From a bacterium (GTDB taxonomy: Bacteria > Campylobacterota > Campylobacteria > Campylobacterales > Sulfurovaceae): 50,049 bases of DNA. The notes under the pieces were generated by a model. That model worked only from the letters and a program-made list of their open reading frames with translations. It made no database searches and was not told the DNA's origin. The translations under genes were made by a program, and so were the position numbers. The stretch lies in contig JAHJJU010000085.1 in the NCBI GenBank assembly GCA_018822805.1, forward strand, positions 1 to 50,049. Reading direction: 5' to 3'. Shown here piece after piece: positions 33,674 to 44,737 of this stretch (the first letter of the stretch is position 1; each line of letters starts with the position of its first letter).

Positions 33674-33793
33674 TTTGAGTCCTTTTCTTTGAATTTATAC
33701 AGATATTAACGTGCTATTGTGTATAAATTGGGACTATATTTCTATTTATTAATAAGTAAAAGTTATTGTGAGATAAAAAGTAACAGTTTTTAA

Positions 33794-36730
33794 CTATTTA
33801 AATTCTTCATAATGAAGTTTTAATCCATTGGAGGTCATAACGAATCCGGAAATATGAATTTTACCTTCATGTACCATGTTATGGTGCTTTTTACATAATG
33901 GTATAAGGTTGTATTTATGATTTTTGTCCATAGAACCAATCATTCCGGCATCATTGGCAAGTTGTTGAGCTTGAATATGATGGATATCTTCGACGTTCTC
34001 ATTACACAATGCACATTTGGTAACATATAAGTTTTTATTATAGCGACTTCGTTTTTGAGATTTTAAGTTTTTTAATTCAGAGTGTTTCCCTATGAGTGTT
34101 TCACGTATGCTGTAGGCATTTTTTAGAAAGCTTTTATCCATATGCAGTGATTTGGCAAACTCCAAACCATAAAGGGAACTTCCCATACCCGGTTGGAGTT
34201 GACGATTATAAATCAGCATATCTTCTTCTTCATCATATTTGACACCCAAATGTAAGAGGATGAGCGAATCGATATTTTGTAAGGGCTCTATATTTTTAAG
34301 TTGGTGCAGATGGGTGGCAAAAATAAACGTTGATTTTATTTCTAAAAGTTTTAAAATTGCTCCGGCAACAATGGCAAGTCCCGATTCGGTTTCAGTTCCT
34401 TGAGAAATTTCATCTCCTAGTATAAGGCTCTGTTGGGTGGCACGATGAAAAATATTTTTAAGTTCCATCATCTCAATAGCAAAGGTCGATAAGCCCTTAT
34501 AGAGGTTGTCTTGAGAGACAATACGCGTAAAGAGCTTGTCATACATGCCCAGTTTTAATTCGGCAGCCGGAACAAAAAAGCCTGCTTGGGCTAAAATAAC
34601 ACAGAGTCCAATACTTTTCATAAGTGAAGATTTTCCTGAGGAGTTAATGCCGTAGAGTAGAACCCCATTCACGGGTTTTCCTTCGCTGGCATTGAGCGTG
34701 ATGTGATTGTGTTGACTCTCTATACCGTGACCCAAGTAGATGTCGTTTGGGATATAGACCCCACTTTGTTCATTGGCTTCAATGATGGGGTGACGTAGTC
34801 CCACAGCTTCAAAAGCATGAACATCGTTGATAATTTGGGGACGACACAAGTTCATGCTCTTCGTACATTTGGCATTGGAAATGGCCACATCAATATTGGC
34901 AACAAAAACAATCAACTCATCGAGTAGATGAGAAAAACGGTTTTCTAGAGAAGCCAAACTTTGGAGGTAACGCTCTTTGACCAAAGAGATAAGTTTAACT
35001 TGATTGGTCTCAAATTTTTGTGTTACTTCTTCAAAAAGTGTTGAATTAATTTTAACGGCATTTTTTAAATGTTTATAGTGAAAATCTTTAAAAAAATAGT
35101 GAACACCATCAATACTTACAAAAGACTCTTTGAGCTCTTTTTCAATCATGGTAAATCGGTTTTTGGTAAGGTTAACGCTATAGCCTTCACTCTCCAAGTA
35201 GCCAATGTCTGCGTAGGTACTTTTGGTGGATTTAATAAGTTTCTCTTTTTCAAAAAATTGGTCAATGTGTCCCAAGACCTGTTCAATTTTACCTATCTCC
35301 TCTTTTTGTTTTTCTAAAATGGTATCAATAGCCGGATAGATACCATCTTTAAAAATATTGTCATTAATCTGCTCTATACGAAATCGTGCACAGATATCAA
35401 GGTTAAACGTTGTGTTGAGGTGGGTATAAAATTCAGTAACTTCATCAAGAAGCGTGTTTTCGTACGTTACTCCGTCAGCCGAAGCATCTTTTAAGAGTTT
35501 TTCAATTGCTTCTAGTGACATCATAATGTAGGTGAGTTCTACAGGATGAAGTTTTTTTAGTTTGATACGCCTTGTAATTCGCTCTAAATCATAGATATTT
35601 TTTAGATGGGTATCGTAACTGTCGCTATGCTGCATTAGTTTTTCACTTAGATCATACCGGGCTTCTAAAATTTCTTTGTCTAAAATAGGTGAGAGCAATC
35701 GCTCTTTGAGTAGGCGTTTTCCAAAGGCTGTCGAGGTTTTATCGACCAAGTCAAGCAATGTTATTTCAGCTTTGTCTCGTGAAATTACACCCAACTGCTC
35801 TAAGGCATTGTTTCCCAAATACAAATAGCGACTCGCACCCAAAAAGATAGGTCGGTTCATCTTCTCTATAATGGCTTCATCATGTTCAATAATAAATTCA
35901 ATCAAAATCGCCAAGGCTTCTGTGGTATAGGGGTGACGTTCAAGATCAAGATATTCAATAGCCGAGAGAAAAGAGTTAATTTCATAGACTTTAGTAAAGA
36001 GTTCATTTTGGTAAACAATTTTGCAACGCCGTTCATTAAATGAGGTATGAAATTGATTCAGTTCTAAATAACTTTTGAGCCACTCAACATCAATATCCGG
36101 GTTGGTAAGGGTAACAATAACCTCAGCAGTGTTGTAGGTTTGAAGCAGATTAAAGAGTTCATCCAGTGCATAGGTTTTGTCATCACGATTGGAGTGTATT
36201 TCATTGACGATGGTTTTTCCTGTAGTGACGTCAATGGCAGCATAACCTGCTGAAAAAACTCCTTGATTTTCATCGATATTAAGTGAAACAATGTTGTTTT
36301 CATTTTTGTCGGTTTGGTATTCAAAGTTGGTACCCGGAGAGATAATATTAGAGACATAGCGTTTTACATTGGGCATTTCACCTTTTTGTTTGACAACAAC
36401 AATGGTATATTTTTTGGTATTAATAAGTCGGGAGAGGTAACGCTCTAAAGAGACAGCCGGTACACCTGCTAAGAGAGGGTTTCGAATAGAATTTTCTATA
36501 ATGGCTTTACTTTTACGGGTAAGTTGAATGTTGAGAAGTTCAGCAATTTCTTTGGCTTTACCAATTTTAAGCTCATCATTATTGACCTCATAGACTTCAA
36601 AAAAAGTACCTATCTCCATAAGAACCAGTGCATCATTACCGTATTTGTTCTCAAAGTGTTGTTGCAGATCAAAATAGACTTCGGTTAAAAGTCTACCTTT
36701 ACTACTAAGTATGTGTGCTGCTGTTTCCAA
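33794..36730 (-). CDS. MutS7-type mismatch protein with HNH nuclease
   Basis: This 978-residue MutS family protein keeps the domain I mismatch-reading motif at FFE 43-45 (IGTFFEVYE). It has a core and lever region, and an ABC ATPase with Walker [10 protein letters not shown] near residue 694 and the Walker B region [12 protein letters not shown] near 768. An HNH nuclease is fused at about 904-978 ([18 protein letters not shown], then [14 protein letters not shown]). This domain order marks the MutS7 subfamily known from Campylobacterota, giant viruses and octocoral mitochondria. It probably binds and cuts mispaired DNA without MutL. The start is TTG at 36730, because an in-frame stop lies seven codons upstream. 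Confidence 0.92.
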   Translation of the reverse strand: METAAHILSSKGRLLTEVYFDLQQHFENKYGNDALVLMEIGTFFEVYEVNNDELKIGKAKEIAELLNIQLTRKSKAIIENSIRNPLLAGVPAVSLERYLSRLINTKKYTIVVVKQKGEMPNVKRYVSNIISPGTNFEYQTDKNENNIVSLNIDENQGVFSAGYAAIDVTTGKTIVNEIHSNRDDKTYALDELFNLLQTYNTAEVIVTLTNPDIDVEWLKSYLELNQFHTSFNERRCKIVYQNELFTKVYEINSFLSAIEYLDLERHPYTTEALAILIEFIIEHDEAIIEKMNRPIFLGASRYLYLGNNALEQLGVISRDKAEITLLDLVDKTSTAFGKRLLKERLLSPILDKEILEARYDLSEKLMQHSDSYDTHLKNIYDLERITRRIKLKKLHPVELTYIMMSLEAIEKLLKDASADGVTYENTLLDEVTEFYTHLNTTFNLDICARFRIEQINDNIFKDGIYPAIDTILEKQKEEIGKIEQVLGHIDQFFEKEKLIKSTKSTYADIGYLESEGYSVNLTKNRFTMIEKELKESFVSIDGVHYFFKDFHYKHLKNAVKINSTLFEEVTQKFETNQVKLISLVKERYLQSLASLENRFSHLLDELIVFVANIDVAISNAKCTKSMNLCRPQIINDVHAFEAVGLRHPIIEANEQSGVYIPNDIYLGHGIESQHNHITLNASEGKPVNGVLLYGINSSGKSSLMKSIGLCVILAQAGFFVPAAELKLGMYDKLFTRIVSQDNLYKGLSTFAIEMMELKNIFHRATQQSLILGDEISQGTETESGLAIVAGAILKLLEIKSTFIFATHLHQLKNIEPLQNIDSLILLHLGVKYDEEEDMLIYNRQLQPGMGSSLYGLEFAKSLHMDKSFLKNAYSIRETLIGKHSELKNLKSQKRSRYNKNLYVTKCALCNENVEDIHHIQAQQLANDAGMIGSMDKNHKYNLIPLCKKHHNMVHEGKIHISGFVMTSNGLKLHYEEFK

Positions 36731-36797
36731 ATAGATGCCTGTTGTTTTTTATTGGGATTATTTTATCGGGTTAGGGGTTACAGTATGCTTGTGTGCT

Positions 36798-36822
36798 GTA
36801 GGGTGTAGTCCCCGACTACACC
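36798..36822. repeat. Palindromic repeat, GTAGTCCCCGACTAC core (copy 1)
   Basis: The palindrome GGTGTAGTCCCCGACTACACC follows GTAG. A second copy in inverse orientation lies 60 bases on, so the two could pair into one long structure. Confidence 0.75.
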
Positions 36823-36885
36823 TACACCATGTTATAACATTTATTATGGTCAGGTACTTATTAAAAATTTGAATTTTATTTTGAC

Positions 36886-36910
36886 GGTGTAGTCGGGGAC
36901 TACACCCTAC
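36886..36910. repeat. Palindromic repeat, same core (copy 2, inverted)
   Basis: This is the inverse copy of 36798-36822. It is preceded by ATTTTGAC and followed by CTACCG, the same outer skeleton found around the unrelated core at 6837-6856. It lies next to the transpeptidase stop (36907). Confidence 0.75.
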
Positions 36911-38628
36911 CGTATACTACGTTTTGTAAATTTATCATAATTATAGATATCATTTCTAAATTCTATTTCATTGTCACTGTTCATCCCGGCAGTAAGGTAA
37001 ACCAAATGAATAGGAAGTTGGTTGTTTACATTTAATTGTGTTTTTCTTTTCCCTTTAAGGGTCTCTTTTGCCCGTTCTAAATCAATGTTGTCATTAAAGC
37101 TTGCAATGGTATCTAGTAGTAACTCCGGTTGTGAAAGACGTACACATCCATGTGAAAATGCACGAACATTTCGCTTAAAAAGGTGTCGTGTCGGAGTATC
37201 ATGAAGATAAACGGCAAATTGATTTGGGAATTTAAATTTAATTTTCCCTAAGGCATTTTTAGGCCCCGGTGGTTGCATAAGACGGTAGGGGAATTTAACA
37301 CTACCATAAAGGTACTCTTCCCAATACAATCCGGTTACATTAACAATAGCAGAGTGTTCATCCCATGTTCTATGCGCTTCTATTCCTTCTCTTTTTAGAT
37401 AGTTTCTGTTTTTGACCATGGCCGGAACAATTTCACGTTCAACAATGCCTTCGGGTACTTTCCAGTAAGGGTTAAGTACAATATAAGATATTTTTTGATT
37501 AAAAATAGGAGTAGGGTGCTTGGTATCACCCACAATCACACGTAATTGCTGTTTGGTCTCTCCATATTCTATGTAGTGTAACATAAATTCAGGAATGTTC
37601 ACGATGATATGACGTTCATGCTGATCTCTTGGAAGCCATTTAATTCTATCAATATTAAGTAAAACCGTTTTGATTTTTTCATCAACAGTAATATTGAGTA
37701 CCCTTAGTGTACCTCCACCTACAATACCATCTTCAATTAAACCATGACGTTTTTGAAATTTTTTAACGGCTTGAAGCAAACATTCATCAAAAACAGCATC
37801 CGGATCTATGTGCGTTGATTCTAGGGATTGATTGTTTTCAAATTGGCTATTTGGAACATCAATCTTTTTATCTTCACAGCTTGCGTAATCATAGGAGGCT
37901 TTGAGTCTTTTACGTAATTGAATGACAACATCACCTTTACTCCCAAGCTCAAGACGCTTAAAATATGGAAGTGATTTCCACCCACCGTCTGCTTTTATTG
38001 TGTGAAGTTTTTTTAATGCTAAAAGTAACTCTTTGTAGCCAAAGCTCTTCGGAGTAATCTCTTCTATGGTTGCATCAATATCGGGTTGAAGCAGCAGTTG
38101 AGATGGGTTATACGGTGCTTTATGACGTACCCAAGAGGCATTTATTCTATATCTTTTAAGACTGGAAAGTTTTGTTGAGAAACTTTTCCATTGAATCTCT
38201 CCATATAAGAGATGTTGTAAAAAGTCATAGTAGAGTGATGTTAGTTGAAGTTCGCTACGAAAGAGCTCATGTTTTGTTTGGTTCTGCTCTAAGAGTTTTG
38301 TTAGTTCTTGACCATGTTTATAAATAAGACCATGTTTCTCAAGGGTTAAATCATTTTCAATGTAGGATAAAAGCTTTGTATATTTCTCTTTATTTAATCC
38401 TTCACCCTTCAACCATAGAGGTGTATGGTTATTTCTATAGTAAAAGTTTTGTAAAAAATTTCTATTAGCAATATTTCTTAGCAGTGCAGAGCGTTTTGTC
38501 TGAAACATCTGTTTGAACGCTTGACTGATCTGTTCTTGATCCTTGACAATATTCTCATAGGTGATTTCTGCGTTAAGTGTGCTAGTTGTTAGCAGCAGTA
38601 TGATTAAAAAGTGTTTTATTCTTCCCAT
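36907..38628 (-). CDS. L,D-transpeptidase YcbB-like (573 aa)
   Basis: This periplasmic L,D-transpeptidase has a signal peptide to about residue 20 (IILLLTTSTLNA) and an alpha-helical scaffold with YYRNNHTPLWLKGEGL. A peptidoglycan-binding domain follows (LGSKGDVVIQLRKRLKA ... VKKFQKRHGLIEDGIVGGGTLRVLN), then a YkuD domain whose catalytic Cys is near 494 in FSHGCVRLSQP, with HDTPTRHLF upstream. It makes 3-3 peptide cross-links or attaches proteins to peptidoglycan. It is a tandem paralogue of the next gene; the two genes are separated by 87 bases. Confidence 0.93.
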   Translation of the reverse strand: MGRIKHFLIILLLTTSTLNAEITYENIVKDQEQISQAFKQMFQTKRSALLRNIANRNFLQNFYYRNNHTPLWLKGEGLNKEKYTKLLSYIENDLTLEKHGLIYKHGQELTKLLEQNQTKHELFRSELQLTSLYYDFLQHLLYGEIQWKSFSTKLSSLKRYRINASWVRHKAPYNPSQLLLQPDIDATIEEITPKSFGYKELLLALKKLHTIKADGGWKSLPYFKRLELGSKGDVVIQLRKRLKASYDYASCEDKKIDVPNSQFENNQSLESTHIDPDAVFDECLLQAVKKFQKRHGLIEDGIVGGGTLRVLNITVDEKIKTVLLNIDRIKWLPRDQHERHIIVNIPEFMLHYIEYGETKQQLRVIVGDTKHPTPIFNQKISYIVLNPYWKVPEGIVEREIVPAMVKNRNYLKREGIEAHRTWDEHSAIVNVTGLYWEEYLYGSVKFPYRLMQPPGPKNALGKIKFKFPNQFAVYLHDTPTRHLFKRNVRAFSHGCVRLSQPELLLDTIASFNDNIDLERAKETLKGKRKTQLNVNNQLPIHLVYLTAGMNSDNEIEFRNDIYNYDKFTKRSIR

Positions 38629-38715
38629 GTTCTCTTCCCTTGTTAGGTAGCCTTATAGAACAGTAGTATAGACTAAAACAACTATTTTTTTTATGTAAGT
38701 TTAAAATTCTCTTAT

Positions 38716-40467
38716 TTAATGATTCACTCTGTGTTGTTTCGAGTCATAGTTATAAACATCATTTCGATAGTGAAGTAAACCATCACTATGAACCCATGCC
38801 GTGAGATAAACAATATGTACCGGAACATGCTGTGAAAGGTTAAGTTGCATTTTGGTTTTCCCTTTTAAAACACGTTTGGCTTGGTTATAGTTGATCGAAC
38901 GTTCATGAGGTGCAAATGTTGCTAAAAGTGCATTTGGCTCTGCAATACGTATACAACCATGAGAAAAGGCACGCTTGGCTTTATTAAAGAGTTTTTTCGT
39001 TGGCGTATCATGAAGATAAACAGCAAATTGATTTGGAAATTTGAATTTAATTTTTCCTAAGGCATTTTTAGGTCCGGGTGGTTGCATAAATTTGTAATTA
39101 TTTGTCTGCCCACTACGCAATACTTGTGCCCAGTCAATAGTGCTTGTATCTATTGGAGGACGTGCCAATGCATAATCTTTACGTACTTCATAACCTCGTT
39201 GTGCTAGATAATCAGGATTTTTTAAAATATTAGGGATCATCTCTTTTTGAACGATGCTGTCCGGAATGAGCCAATACGGATTGAGAACAATAAATGAAAT
39301 TTGATTAGAAAATATCGGAGTATGATGGGTTTTATCACCTACAATGACACGCATATTGAGTTTCTCTTGACCATACTCTTTATAGTAGAGTTTAAAGTCA
39401 GGAATGTTAACAACGACGTATCGATCTTCTGCTTGGTCAGGAAGTCGTTTAATTCTATCTAAATTGAGCAGTATCTTCTCTATTTTCCACTCTACAGATA
39501 GGTTGAGTTTGTTGCGTGTCGGTGCATTTATTTTACCGGAAACATAGAGCCCATGACGTTTTTGAAATTGTTGAACAGCCTTTTTAAGACAATTATCGTA
39601 GGTATATACTTTTCCGTCATGTTTACAACGATAATCACCTTCACTGCGTAGACGTTCAATTAATTGTTTTACAACGGTACCTGATTTTCCATACACAAGT
39701 TGTGAACTGTTTGGAATTTTTTTCCAACCACCTTGGTTTTGTACACTTCGAAGTCTATTTAATTCGTTGAGAAGTTGATGATAGTTAAAACTGCTAGGTG
39801 TGGTAACAGAGACAATATGTGAAAGAGGGTACCGTAACATAAGATCAGCTATATCGTATTGTGGATTGTTGGTAACCCAGTTTGCTGCTATTTTTTGACG
39901 TCTTAACGAGCTGAGTTTTTGTTGAAAGCCTACCCACTCTATGGCACCATAAATATGGTAACCTAAATAGGAACGGTAAAGTGCAGAAAGTTGAAGATCA
40001 AGCTCTAATTCGGTATCAAGATTTCGTACTTTTACATTGGCAATTTTTTGTTCTAATGCTTTATACCGTTGTACAATTCTACTTTTTTTGTTGAGCGTAA
40101 TGTCTGATTTAATGGTATTAAACAGTTCCAAAAGAGCTTCTCTTTTAATGCCTTTGTTATCAAACCATAAGGGTACGTAACGATTTCTCTGATAAACATC
40201 TTGAATAAATTTTTTATAAGAGATACGGTTAAAGGTTTTGATCTCTTCATTGATGATGAGATTCATCAGTCCTTTGGTACTTTTTTCATTGTAAATAATT
40301 TCTGAAAGGCTTACATTTTTATCGTAGGTCTTGTGATTGGAACTTAATTCTTGAAACGAGGTATTGATAGAATCAAACTCTTTCACGGAAGTCATGGTCA
40401 TGGCTTCAAGAGCAACAGCTAAAACAATGGTAATGGTAAGAAAGAAGAGGGTTTTAATCACGTGCAC
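38716..40467 (-). CDS. L,D-transpeptidase YcbB-like (583 aa)
   Basis: This tandem paralogue of the 573-residue enzyme has the same order: an N-terminal hydrophobic segment (IKTLFFLTITIVLAVALEAM), a scaffold with YQRNRYVPLWFDNKGI, a peptidoglycan-binding domain (VYGKSGTVVKQLIERL ... VQQFQKRHGLYVSGKINAPTRNKLN) and a YkuD domain with catalytic Cys near 504 (FSHGCIRIAEP). The most conserved block, FMQPPGPKNALGKIKFKFPN, is identical between the two, whereas the N-termini differ. That suggests duplication followed by specialisation on different cross-links or growth phases. Confidence 0.93.
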   Translation of the reverse strand: MHVIKTLFFLTITIVLAVALEAMTMTSVKEFDSINTSFQELSSNHKTYDKNVSLSEIIYNEKSTKGLMNLIINEEIKTFNRISYKKFIQDVYQRNRYVPLWFDNKGIKREALLELFNTIKSDITLNKKSRIVQRYKALEQKIANVKVRNLDTELELDLQLSALYRSYLGYHIYGAIEWVGFQQKLSSLRRQKIAANWVTNNPQYDIADLMLRYPLSHIVSVTTPSSFNYHQLLNELNRLRSVQNQGGWKKIPNSSQLVYGKSGTVVKQLIERLRSEGDYRCKHDGKVYTYDNCLKKAVQQFQKRHGLYVSGKINAPTRNKLNLSVEWKIEKILLNLDRIKRLPDQAEDRYVVVNIPDFKLYYKEYGQEKLNMRVIVGDKTHHTPIFSNQISFIVLNPYWLIPDSIVQKEMIPNILKNPDYLAQRGYEVRKDYALARPPIDTSTIDWAQVLRSGQTNNYKFMQPPGPKNALGKIKFKFPNQFAVYLHDTPTKKLFNKAKRAFSHGCIRIAEPNALLATFAPHERSINYNQAKRVLKGKTKMQLNLSQHVPVHIVYLTAWVHSDGLLHYRNDVYNYDSKQHRVNH

Positions 40468-40715
40468 AGTAACCTTTTAGATATTATTCTATCGTATTAT
40501 TTATTATTTAGAAATATGAGTATATCAAAAAAAGAAGAGAAAAAAGGAAGAAATATTTAAATTATTAAAAAATATAGTGTTTTTAATTACTTTTGTTTTT
40601 TACTTATGGTCAAGTACTTATCACTGCCAAACTTAGGAAACGATTGTTTTAGCCTCATCTTGTTTGGAACTAAAATCTCCGATTCCAAAAAGTTTTGAAA
40701 TAAATCTAATATTTT
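40468..40715. other. AT-rich gap without gene
   Basis: No gene was seen. TTATGGTCAAGTACTTAT (about 40606-40623) resembles TTATGGTCAGGTACTTAT near 36845, and GCCTCATCTT at about 40651 also occurs inside MITE-like element A. These may be worn repeat fragments. Confidence 0.4.
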
Positions 40716-41393
40716 TTAATTTGATGCATAATGTCTGTTGGTGCTAATGAGACGTCGTCCCCACAAAAAGCGTTCTTTATAAAACTCTTGTTTGTTAAAG
40801 TTGTAAATAACAACTTTTCTTCCTGATGAGCTGGCATGGATAAAATTGCCACGACCTAAATAGATACCCACATGACTTACAATTCCTGTACGTTGCTTTT
40901 TTGTGTCAAAAAAGACCATGTCACCTCGTTGAAGATTTTCATAACGTACGTATTGCCCCACGCGTGCTTGATCTCTTGAGACACGGGGAATATTGATACC
41001 GACATCACGATAGACCCATTGGGTAAAACCTGAACAGTCAAATGTACTAGGTCCGGTCGCTCCCCATACATAAGGGGTTCCTAAAAAGCTTTTTGCATTC
41101 CATTCGATTTCGTTAATGGTATTGACATTGAATTGTGCATAACTTGGTCGTGATGATTGATACGATATAAATTCAATATCATCCAAGACAGCTGCTTCGT
41201 GTGAATTTAAAGTATCTTCTTTTATAGTGAAATGAACAATCTCCTTTTTAGGTTCAGTAATTCCCATAATATTGTAGACAGAAATTTTTTGATTTACTGA
41301 TACTTTATTAACTTTTGGTTCTGTGGTTGAACAAGCCGTAAGAAACATAACAGAGCTAAGAAGTGTTAATTTAAGTAATTTTATTTTTTTCAT
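40716..41393 (-). CDS. NlpC/P60 cell-wall hydrolase lipoprotein
   Basis: This 225-residue lipoprotein has its lipobox ending at Cys21 (VMFLTACSTT) and a C40 (NlpC/P60) peptidase domain from about residue 97. Catalytic Cys120 is in TFDCSGFTQWVYRDVG, with His174 in VSHVGIYLG and His187 in NFIHASSSGR. The enzyme would cut peptide stems in peptidoglycan from a membrane-anchored position. Together with the two transpeptidases just downstream it forms a cell-wall remodelling block on the same strand, though gaps suggest separate promoters. Confidence 0.92.
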   Translation of the reverse strand: MKKIKLLKLTLLSSVMFLTACSTTEPKVNKVSVNQKISVYNIMGITEPKKEIVHFTIKEDTLNSHEAAVLDDIEFISYQSSRPSYAQFNVNTINEIEWNAKSFLGTPYVWGATGPSTFDCSGFTQWVYRDVGINIPRVSRDQARVGQYVRYENLQRGDMVFFDTKKQRTGIVSHVGIYLGRGNFIHASSSGRKVVIYNFNKQEFYKERFLWGRRLISTNRHYASN

Positions 41394-41653
41394 ACTTTTA
41401 GTATAGCAAGATTCAACCCTTAAAATTGTGGAATTTCTTAATGATTTTTAAAATATTATCATGGATTCTAAATCCCATAATATAGAGTGTTTAATACAAT
41501 TTATTATTTAATTGAAACTGTTAAATAGTATTTTATTTCCAATAACATTACAATAATTCTTTAGTTATTAAAATTAATAATTTTTTTATAAAATTCTATT
41601 TTCTTGACAGTATTTTTAAAATGAGATATCCTTTTAACTATAAAAGGAGATTT

Positions 41654-42589
41654 ATGTTGAAAAAACCTATTGTTCTTACTGCACTTATTTTAATTTTTAT
41701 CATTTTATCAATCAAATTTTTTGACAAATTTGTACCGGTTAATAAGCTTTCAAAACTAACAGATGCAACGTATGTTACTTATTACAAAAAAGCGTGTGAT
41801 CTTGAAGATAGTGAAGCATGTAATGTATTGGGAGATATGTACCATTACGGGAATGATGTAGATACGGATTATGAAGAAGCAGTTGAGTTTTATAAAAAAG
41901 CGTGTGGATTAGAGAATGGTGCAGGCTGTAACAATTTAGGATACATGCTCAATCAAGGTTTTGGAATTGCAGAACAGAATTGGCATGCATTAAAACTGTA
42001 TCAAAAAGCTTGTAAATATGGAGAAATGGAGGGCTGTTATAATGTTGGTTCTATGTATTATCATGGTGAAGGTAGTAAACGTAACTATTATAAAGCAGCA
42101 CTCAAATTTCAAAAAAGTTGTAATGAAGGTATTGCTCAAGGGTGTAATGATTTAGCCTATATGTATGCTCATGGTCAGTATGTTAAAAAGGATATTCGTG
42201 AAGCGATTTCACTTTATTTAGATGCTTGTCAAATGGGTGAAGCTTCAGGATGTAATAACTTGGGCTATATGTATGAAATGGGTAATGATGTTTCACAAGA
42301 TGATATGAAAGCAGAGAAGTTCTATACGGCAGCATGTGAATTAAACGATAGAGCAAGTTGTAATCGATTAGGAACGGTATATGGGAAAAAAGTTCAAGAG
42401 ATTAAAAGCCAAGCTGATCTTGATGTTGCTGTGAAGTCATGTGGACTTGGAAATCCAATTATGTGTTATAAAATAGGTTTATACATGGAAAAAAAGAGAG
42501 AACATAAAAAAGCACGTTCTTATTTTGAAAAAGCATGTAATGCAGGAGAGAGTCTAAGTTGTAAACATTTAGGTGATTTGCATCGTTAA
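41654..42589 (+). CDS. Hcp-like Sel1-repeat protein
   Basis: This 311-residue protein has an N-terminal membrane segment (IVLTALILIFIILSIKFF) and about seven Sel1-like repeats of about 36 residues, each with paired cysteines seven residues apart (ACDLEDSEACNVLGDMY, ACGLENGAGCNNLGYML, and so on). This is the build of Helicobacter cysteine-rich (Hcp) proteins, which are secreted or periplasmic and disulfide-stabilised. The role is unclear; some bind cell-wall compounds. The start at 41654 follows AAAAGGAG; the 11 codons upstream are open but lack a site. Confidence 0.88.
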   Translation: MLKKPIVLTALILIFIILSIKFFDKFVPVNKLSKLTDATYVTYYKKACDLEDSEACNVLGDMYHYGNDVDTDYEEAVEFYKKACGLENGAGCNNLGYMLNQGFGIAEQNWHALKLYQKACKYGEMEGCYNVGSMYYHGEGSKRNYYKAALKFQKSCNEGIAQGCNDLAYMYAHGQYVKKDIREAISLYLDACQMGEASGCNNLGYMYEMGNDVSQDDMKAEKFYTAACELNDRASCNRLGTVYGKKVQEIKSQADLDVAVKSCGLGNPIMCYKIGLYMEKKREHKKARSYFEKACNAGESLSCKHLGDLHR

Positions 42590-42590
42590 T

Positions 42591-42616
42591 AATTTGTCGA
42601 TCTCAATCGACAAATT
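42591..42616. terminator. Bidirectional terminator sel1/ilvD
   Basis: AATTTGTCGA and TCGACAAATT form a perfect stem around a six-base loop between converging genes. Confidence 0.7.
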
Positions 42617-42623
42617 ATCTACT

Positions 42624-44312
42624 TTATTCAGCTTCTAATACAGCTCCGGAACTTGCATTGGTCACCAAAGCACGGTACTGTTTTAACCATTTACTTTCCA
42701 GTGGTTTAACCAACGGTCTAAAGTTGGCTTTTCTTTTTTCTACCTCTTCATCAGAGATATTCACTTGTAAAATATACTGATCAACATCAATATGAATCTC
42801 ATCACCATCTTCAAGTAATCCGATCATTCCACCTTCTGCAGCTTCAGGAGAAACATGACCTATACTGGCACCTCTGGTAGCACCTGAAAAACGACCATCG
42901 GTTATAAGTGCTACTTTGTCACCCAGTCCCATACCCATAATAAGGCTGGTAGGACTCAACATCTCTTGCATACCTGGTCCACCCCGTGGTCCTTCGTAAC
43001 GAATCACCACAACATTCCCGGCTTTAACTTTACCGTTGATAATGCCTTTAATGGCTTCATCTTGTGAGTTAAAACAGACAGCAGTACCTGTAAATACTCT
43101 ATCTCCTGTAATCCCGGCAGTTTTAATAACAGCCCCTTGTTCAGCCAAGTTACCATACAAAATTGCCAATCCACCCACTTTAGAGTAAGGGTTATCAATG
43201 GTATGAATAATGTTGGTATCCACAATTTCAGCATTGGCAATACGCTCTTTTAATGACTCTCCTGTAATGGTTAAGTTGTCGAGTAAAATATCATCACCAC
43301 GTTTGCTCATTTCATGCATCACAGCAGAGACACCACCGGCTTTGTCAATATCTTGCATATGAACCGTGGTTAAACTTGGAGATATTTTAGCAATGTGTGA
43401 AACGCGTTTAGAAATGCTGTTAATGTCTTCTAAGTTAAAGTTAACTTCAGCCTCTTTGGCGATGGCCAACATGTGTAAAACGGTGTTAGAACTGCCACCC
43501 ATGGCCATGTCAACGGCAAAGGCATTTCTAACAGCATTTTCATTTAAAATTTCTCTTACATTATATAGAGATGACTCTTCTTCTTTCATAAGAGCAATTT
43601 CACAGACTCTTCTCGCAGCTTTTCTATAAAGTTCTTCACGTTCTTTGGTGAGGGCTAAAATGGTTCCATTTCCGGGAAGGGCTATTCCCATGGCTTCCAT
43701 AAGCGTGTTCATGGAGTTGGCTGTAAACATTCCAGAACAGGATCCACCACTTGGACAAGCATTACACTCAATATCGGTTAATTCTGCTTCTGTAATCTCA
43801 CCGGCTTCAAATTTACCTACGGCTTCAAACGCAGTTGCCAAGTCAATAGGGGTGCCATCTTGTGTGTAGCCTTTAGCCATTGGCCCACCTGAAACGAATA
43901 CCGTAGGTACATTCACCCGTAATGCCCCCATAATCATCCCTGGCACAATTTTGTCACAGTTGGGTATGGCGATCATTGCATCAAGTTTATGAGCATTCAT
44001 AACGGTCTCTATAGAGTTGGCAATAATCTCACGACTCGGCAATGAAAAAAGCATTCCATCATGTCCCATGGCAATACCATCATCTACACCTATGGTATTA
44101 AATTCAAAAGGTACACAACCGGCTTTTCTGATTTCATCTTTTATAATGGCAGATACTTTATCTAAAAAAAAGTGTCCCGGAATAATCTCAATAAAAGAGT
44201 TGGCTACTCCAATAAAAGGTTTATCAAAATCTTCATCTTGTAATCCGGTTGCTCTAAACAGAGAACGGTGTGGGGCTCTGTTGTGCCCTTTTTTTACTAT
44301 ATCACTTCGCAT
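42624..44312 (-). CDS. ilvD: Dihydroxy-acid dehydratase
   Basis: This 562-residue enzyme of branched-chain amino acid synthesis dehydrates 2,3-dihydroxy-isovalerate (and the methylvalerate analogue) to the 2-keto acid. Fe-S ligands are Cys119 ([11 protein letters not shown]) and Cys192 ([20 protein letters not shown]). [14 protein letters not shown] is of the E. coli [4Fe-4S] type. The C-terminal [23 protein letters not shown] is highly conserved. The start ATG follows TTAAGGAA. It appears monocistronic. Confidence 0.96.
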   Translation of the reverse strand: MRSDIVKKGHNRAPHRSLFRATGLQDEDFDKPFIGVANSFIEIIPGHFFLDKVSAIIKDEIRKAGCVPFEFNTIGVDDGIAMGHDGMLFSLPSREIIANSIETVMNAHKLDAMIAIPNCDKIVPGMIMGALRVNVPTVFVSGGPMAKGYTQDGTPIDLATAFEAVGKFEAGEITEAELTDIECNACPSGGSCSGMFTANSMNTLMEAMGIALPGNGTILALTKEREELYRKAARRVCEIALMKEEESSLYNVREILNENAVRNAFAVDMAMGGSSNTVLHMLAIAKEAEVNFNLEDINSISKRVSHIAKISPSLTTVHMQDIDKAGGVSAVMHEMSKRGDDILLDNLTITGESLKERIANAEIVDTNIIHTIDNPYSKVGGLAILYGNLAEQGAVIKTAGITGDRVFTGTAVCFNSQDEAIKGIINGKVKAGNVVVIRYEGPRGGPGMQEMLSPTSLIMGMGLGDKVALITDGRFSGATRGASIGHVSPEAAEGGMIGLLEDGDEIHIDVDQYILQVNISDEEVEKRKANFRPLVKPLESKWLKQYRALVTNASSGAVLEAE

Positions 44313-44366
44313 ATTTTTCCTTAATGGTTTATTTTTAACAATTTTAAAAAATTATACCCAAAAACC

Positions 44367-44395
44367 TTTACATCTAAAAAAAAGTTTGCTATAAT
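44367..44395 (+). promoter_or_regulatory. tRNA cluster promoter
   Basis: TTTACA (44367-44372) and TATAAT (44390-44395) are exactly 17 bases apart, a consensus vegetative promoter 43 bases before the first tRNA. Confidence 0.8.
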
Positions 44396-44438
44396 CGCAC
44401 TCCAATTTAAGAGTAATAGAAATTACTTATTAGCTGTT

Positions 44439-44513
<75 letters not shown>

Positions 44514-44565
44514 CAAATTAAATTGTGATATTTTAATTTAAATCTTTAGTAGGTGTCCAAATTAT

Positions 44566-44652
44566 GCCCGGGTGGTGGAATGGTAGACACAGGGGACTTA
44601 AAATCCCCCGGTCATTGCGACCGTGCCGGTTCAAGTCCGGCTCCGGGTACCA
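44566..44652 (+). tRNA. tRNA-Leu (TAA)
   Basis: This is a class II tRNA of 87 bases with a long variable arm. The anticodon TAA lies in GGACTTAAAATCCC, the T-arm is GCCGGTTCAAGTCCGGC, and CCA is encoded. Confidence 0.95.
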
Positions 44653-44737
44653 CTTTGATAATTTTGAATTATTAATTTTAAATTTTGAATAGATATTTAT
44701 TCAAAATTCATCATTCAAAATTTAACATTAATAGAGT

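Noticed and set aside
40606-40660. Full third MITE copy
   Set aside because: Only short similarity is present and no TAGTACCACT end was found, so I list it only as a possible worn fragment.
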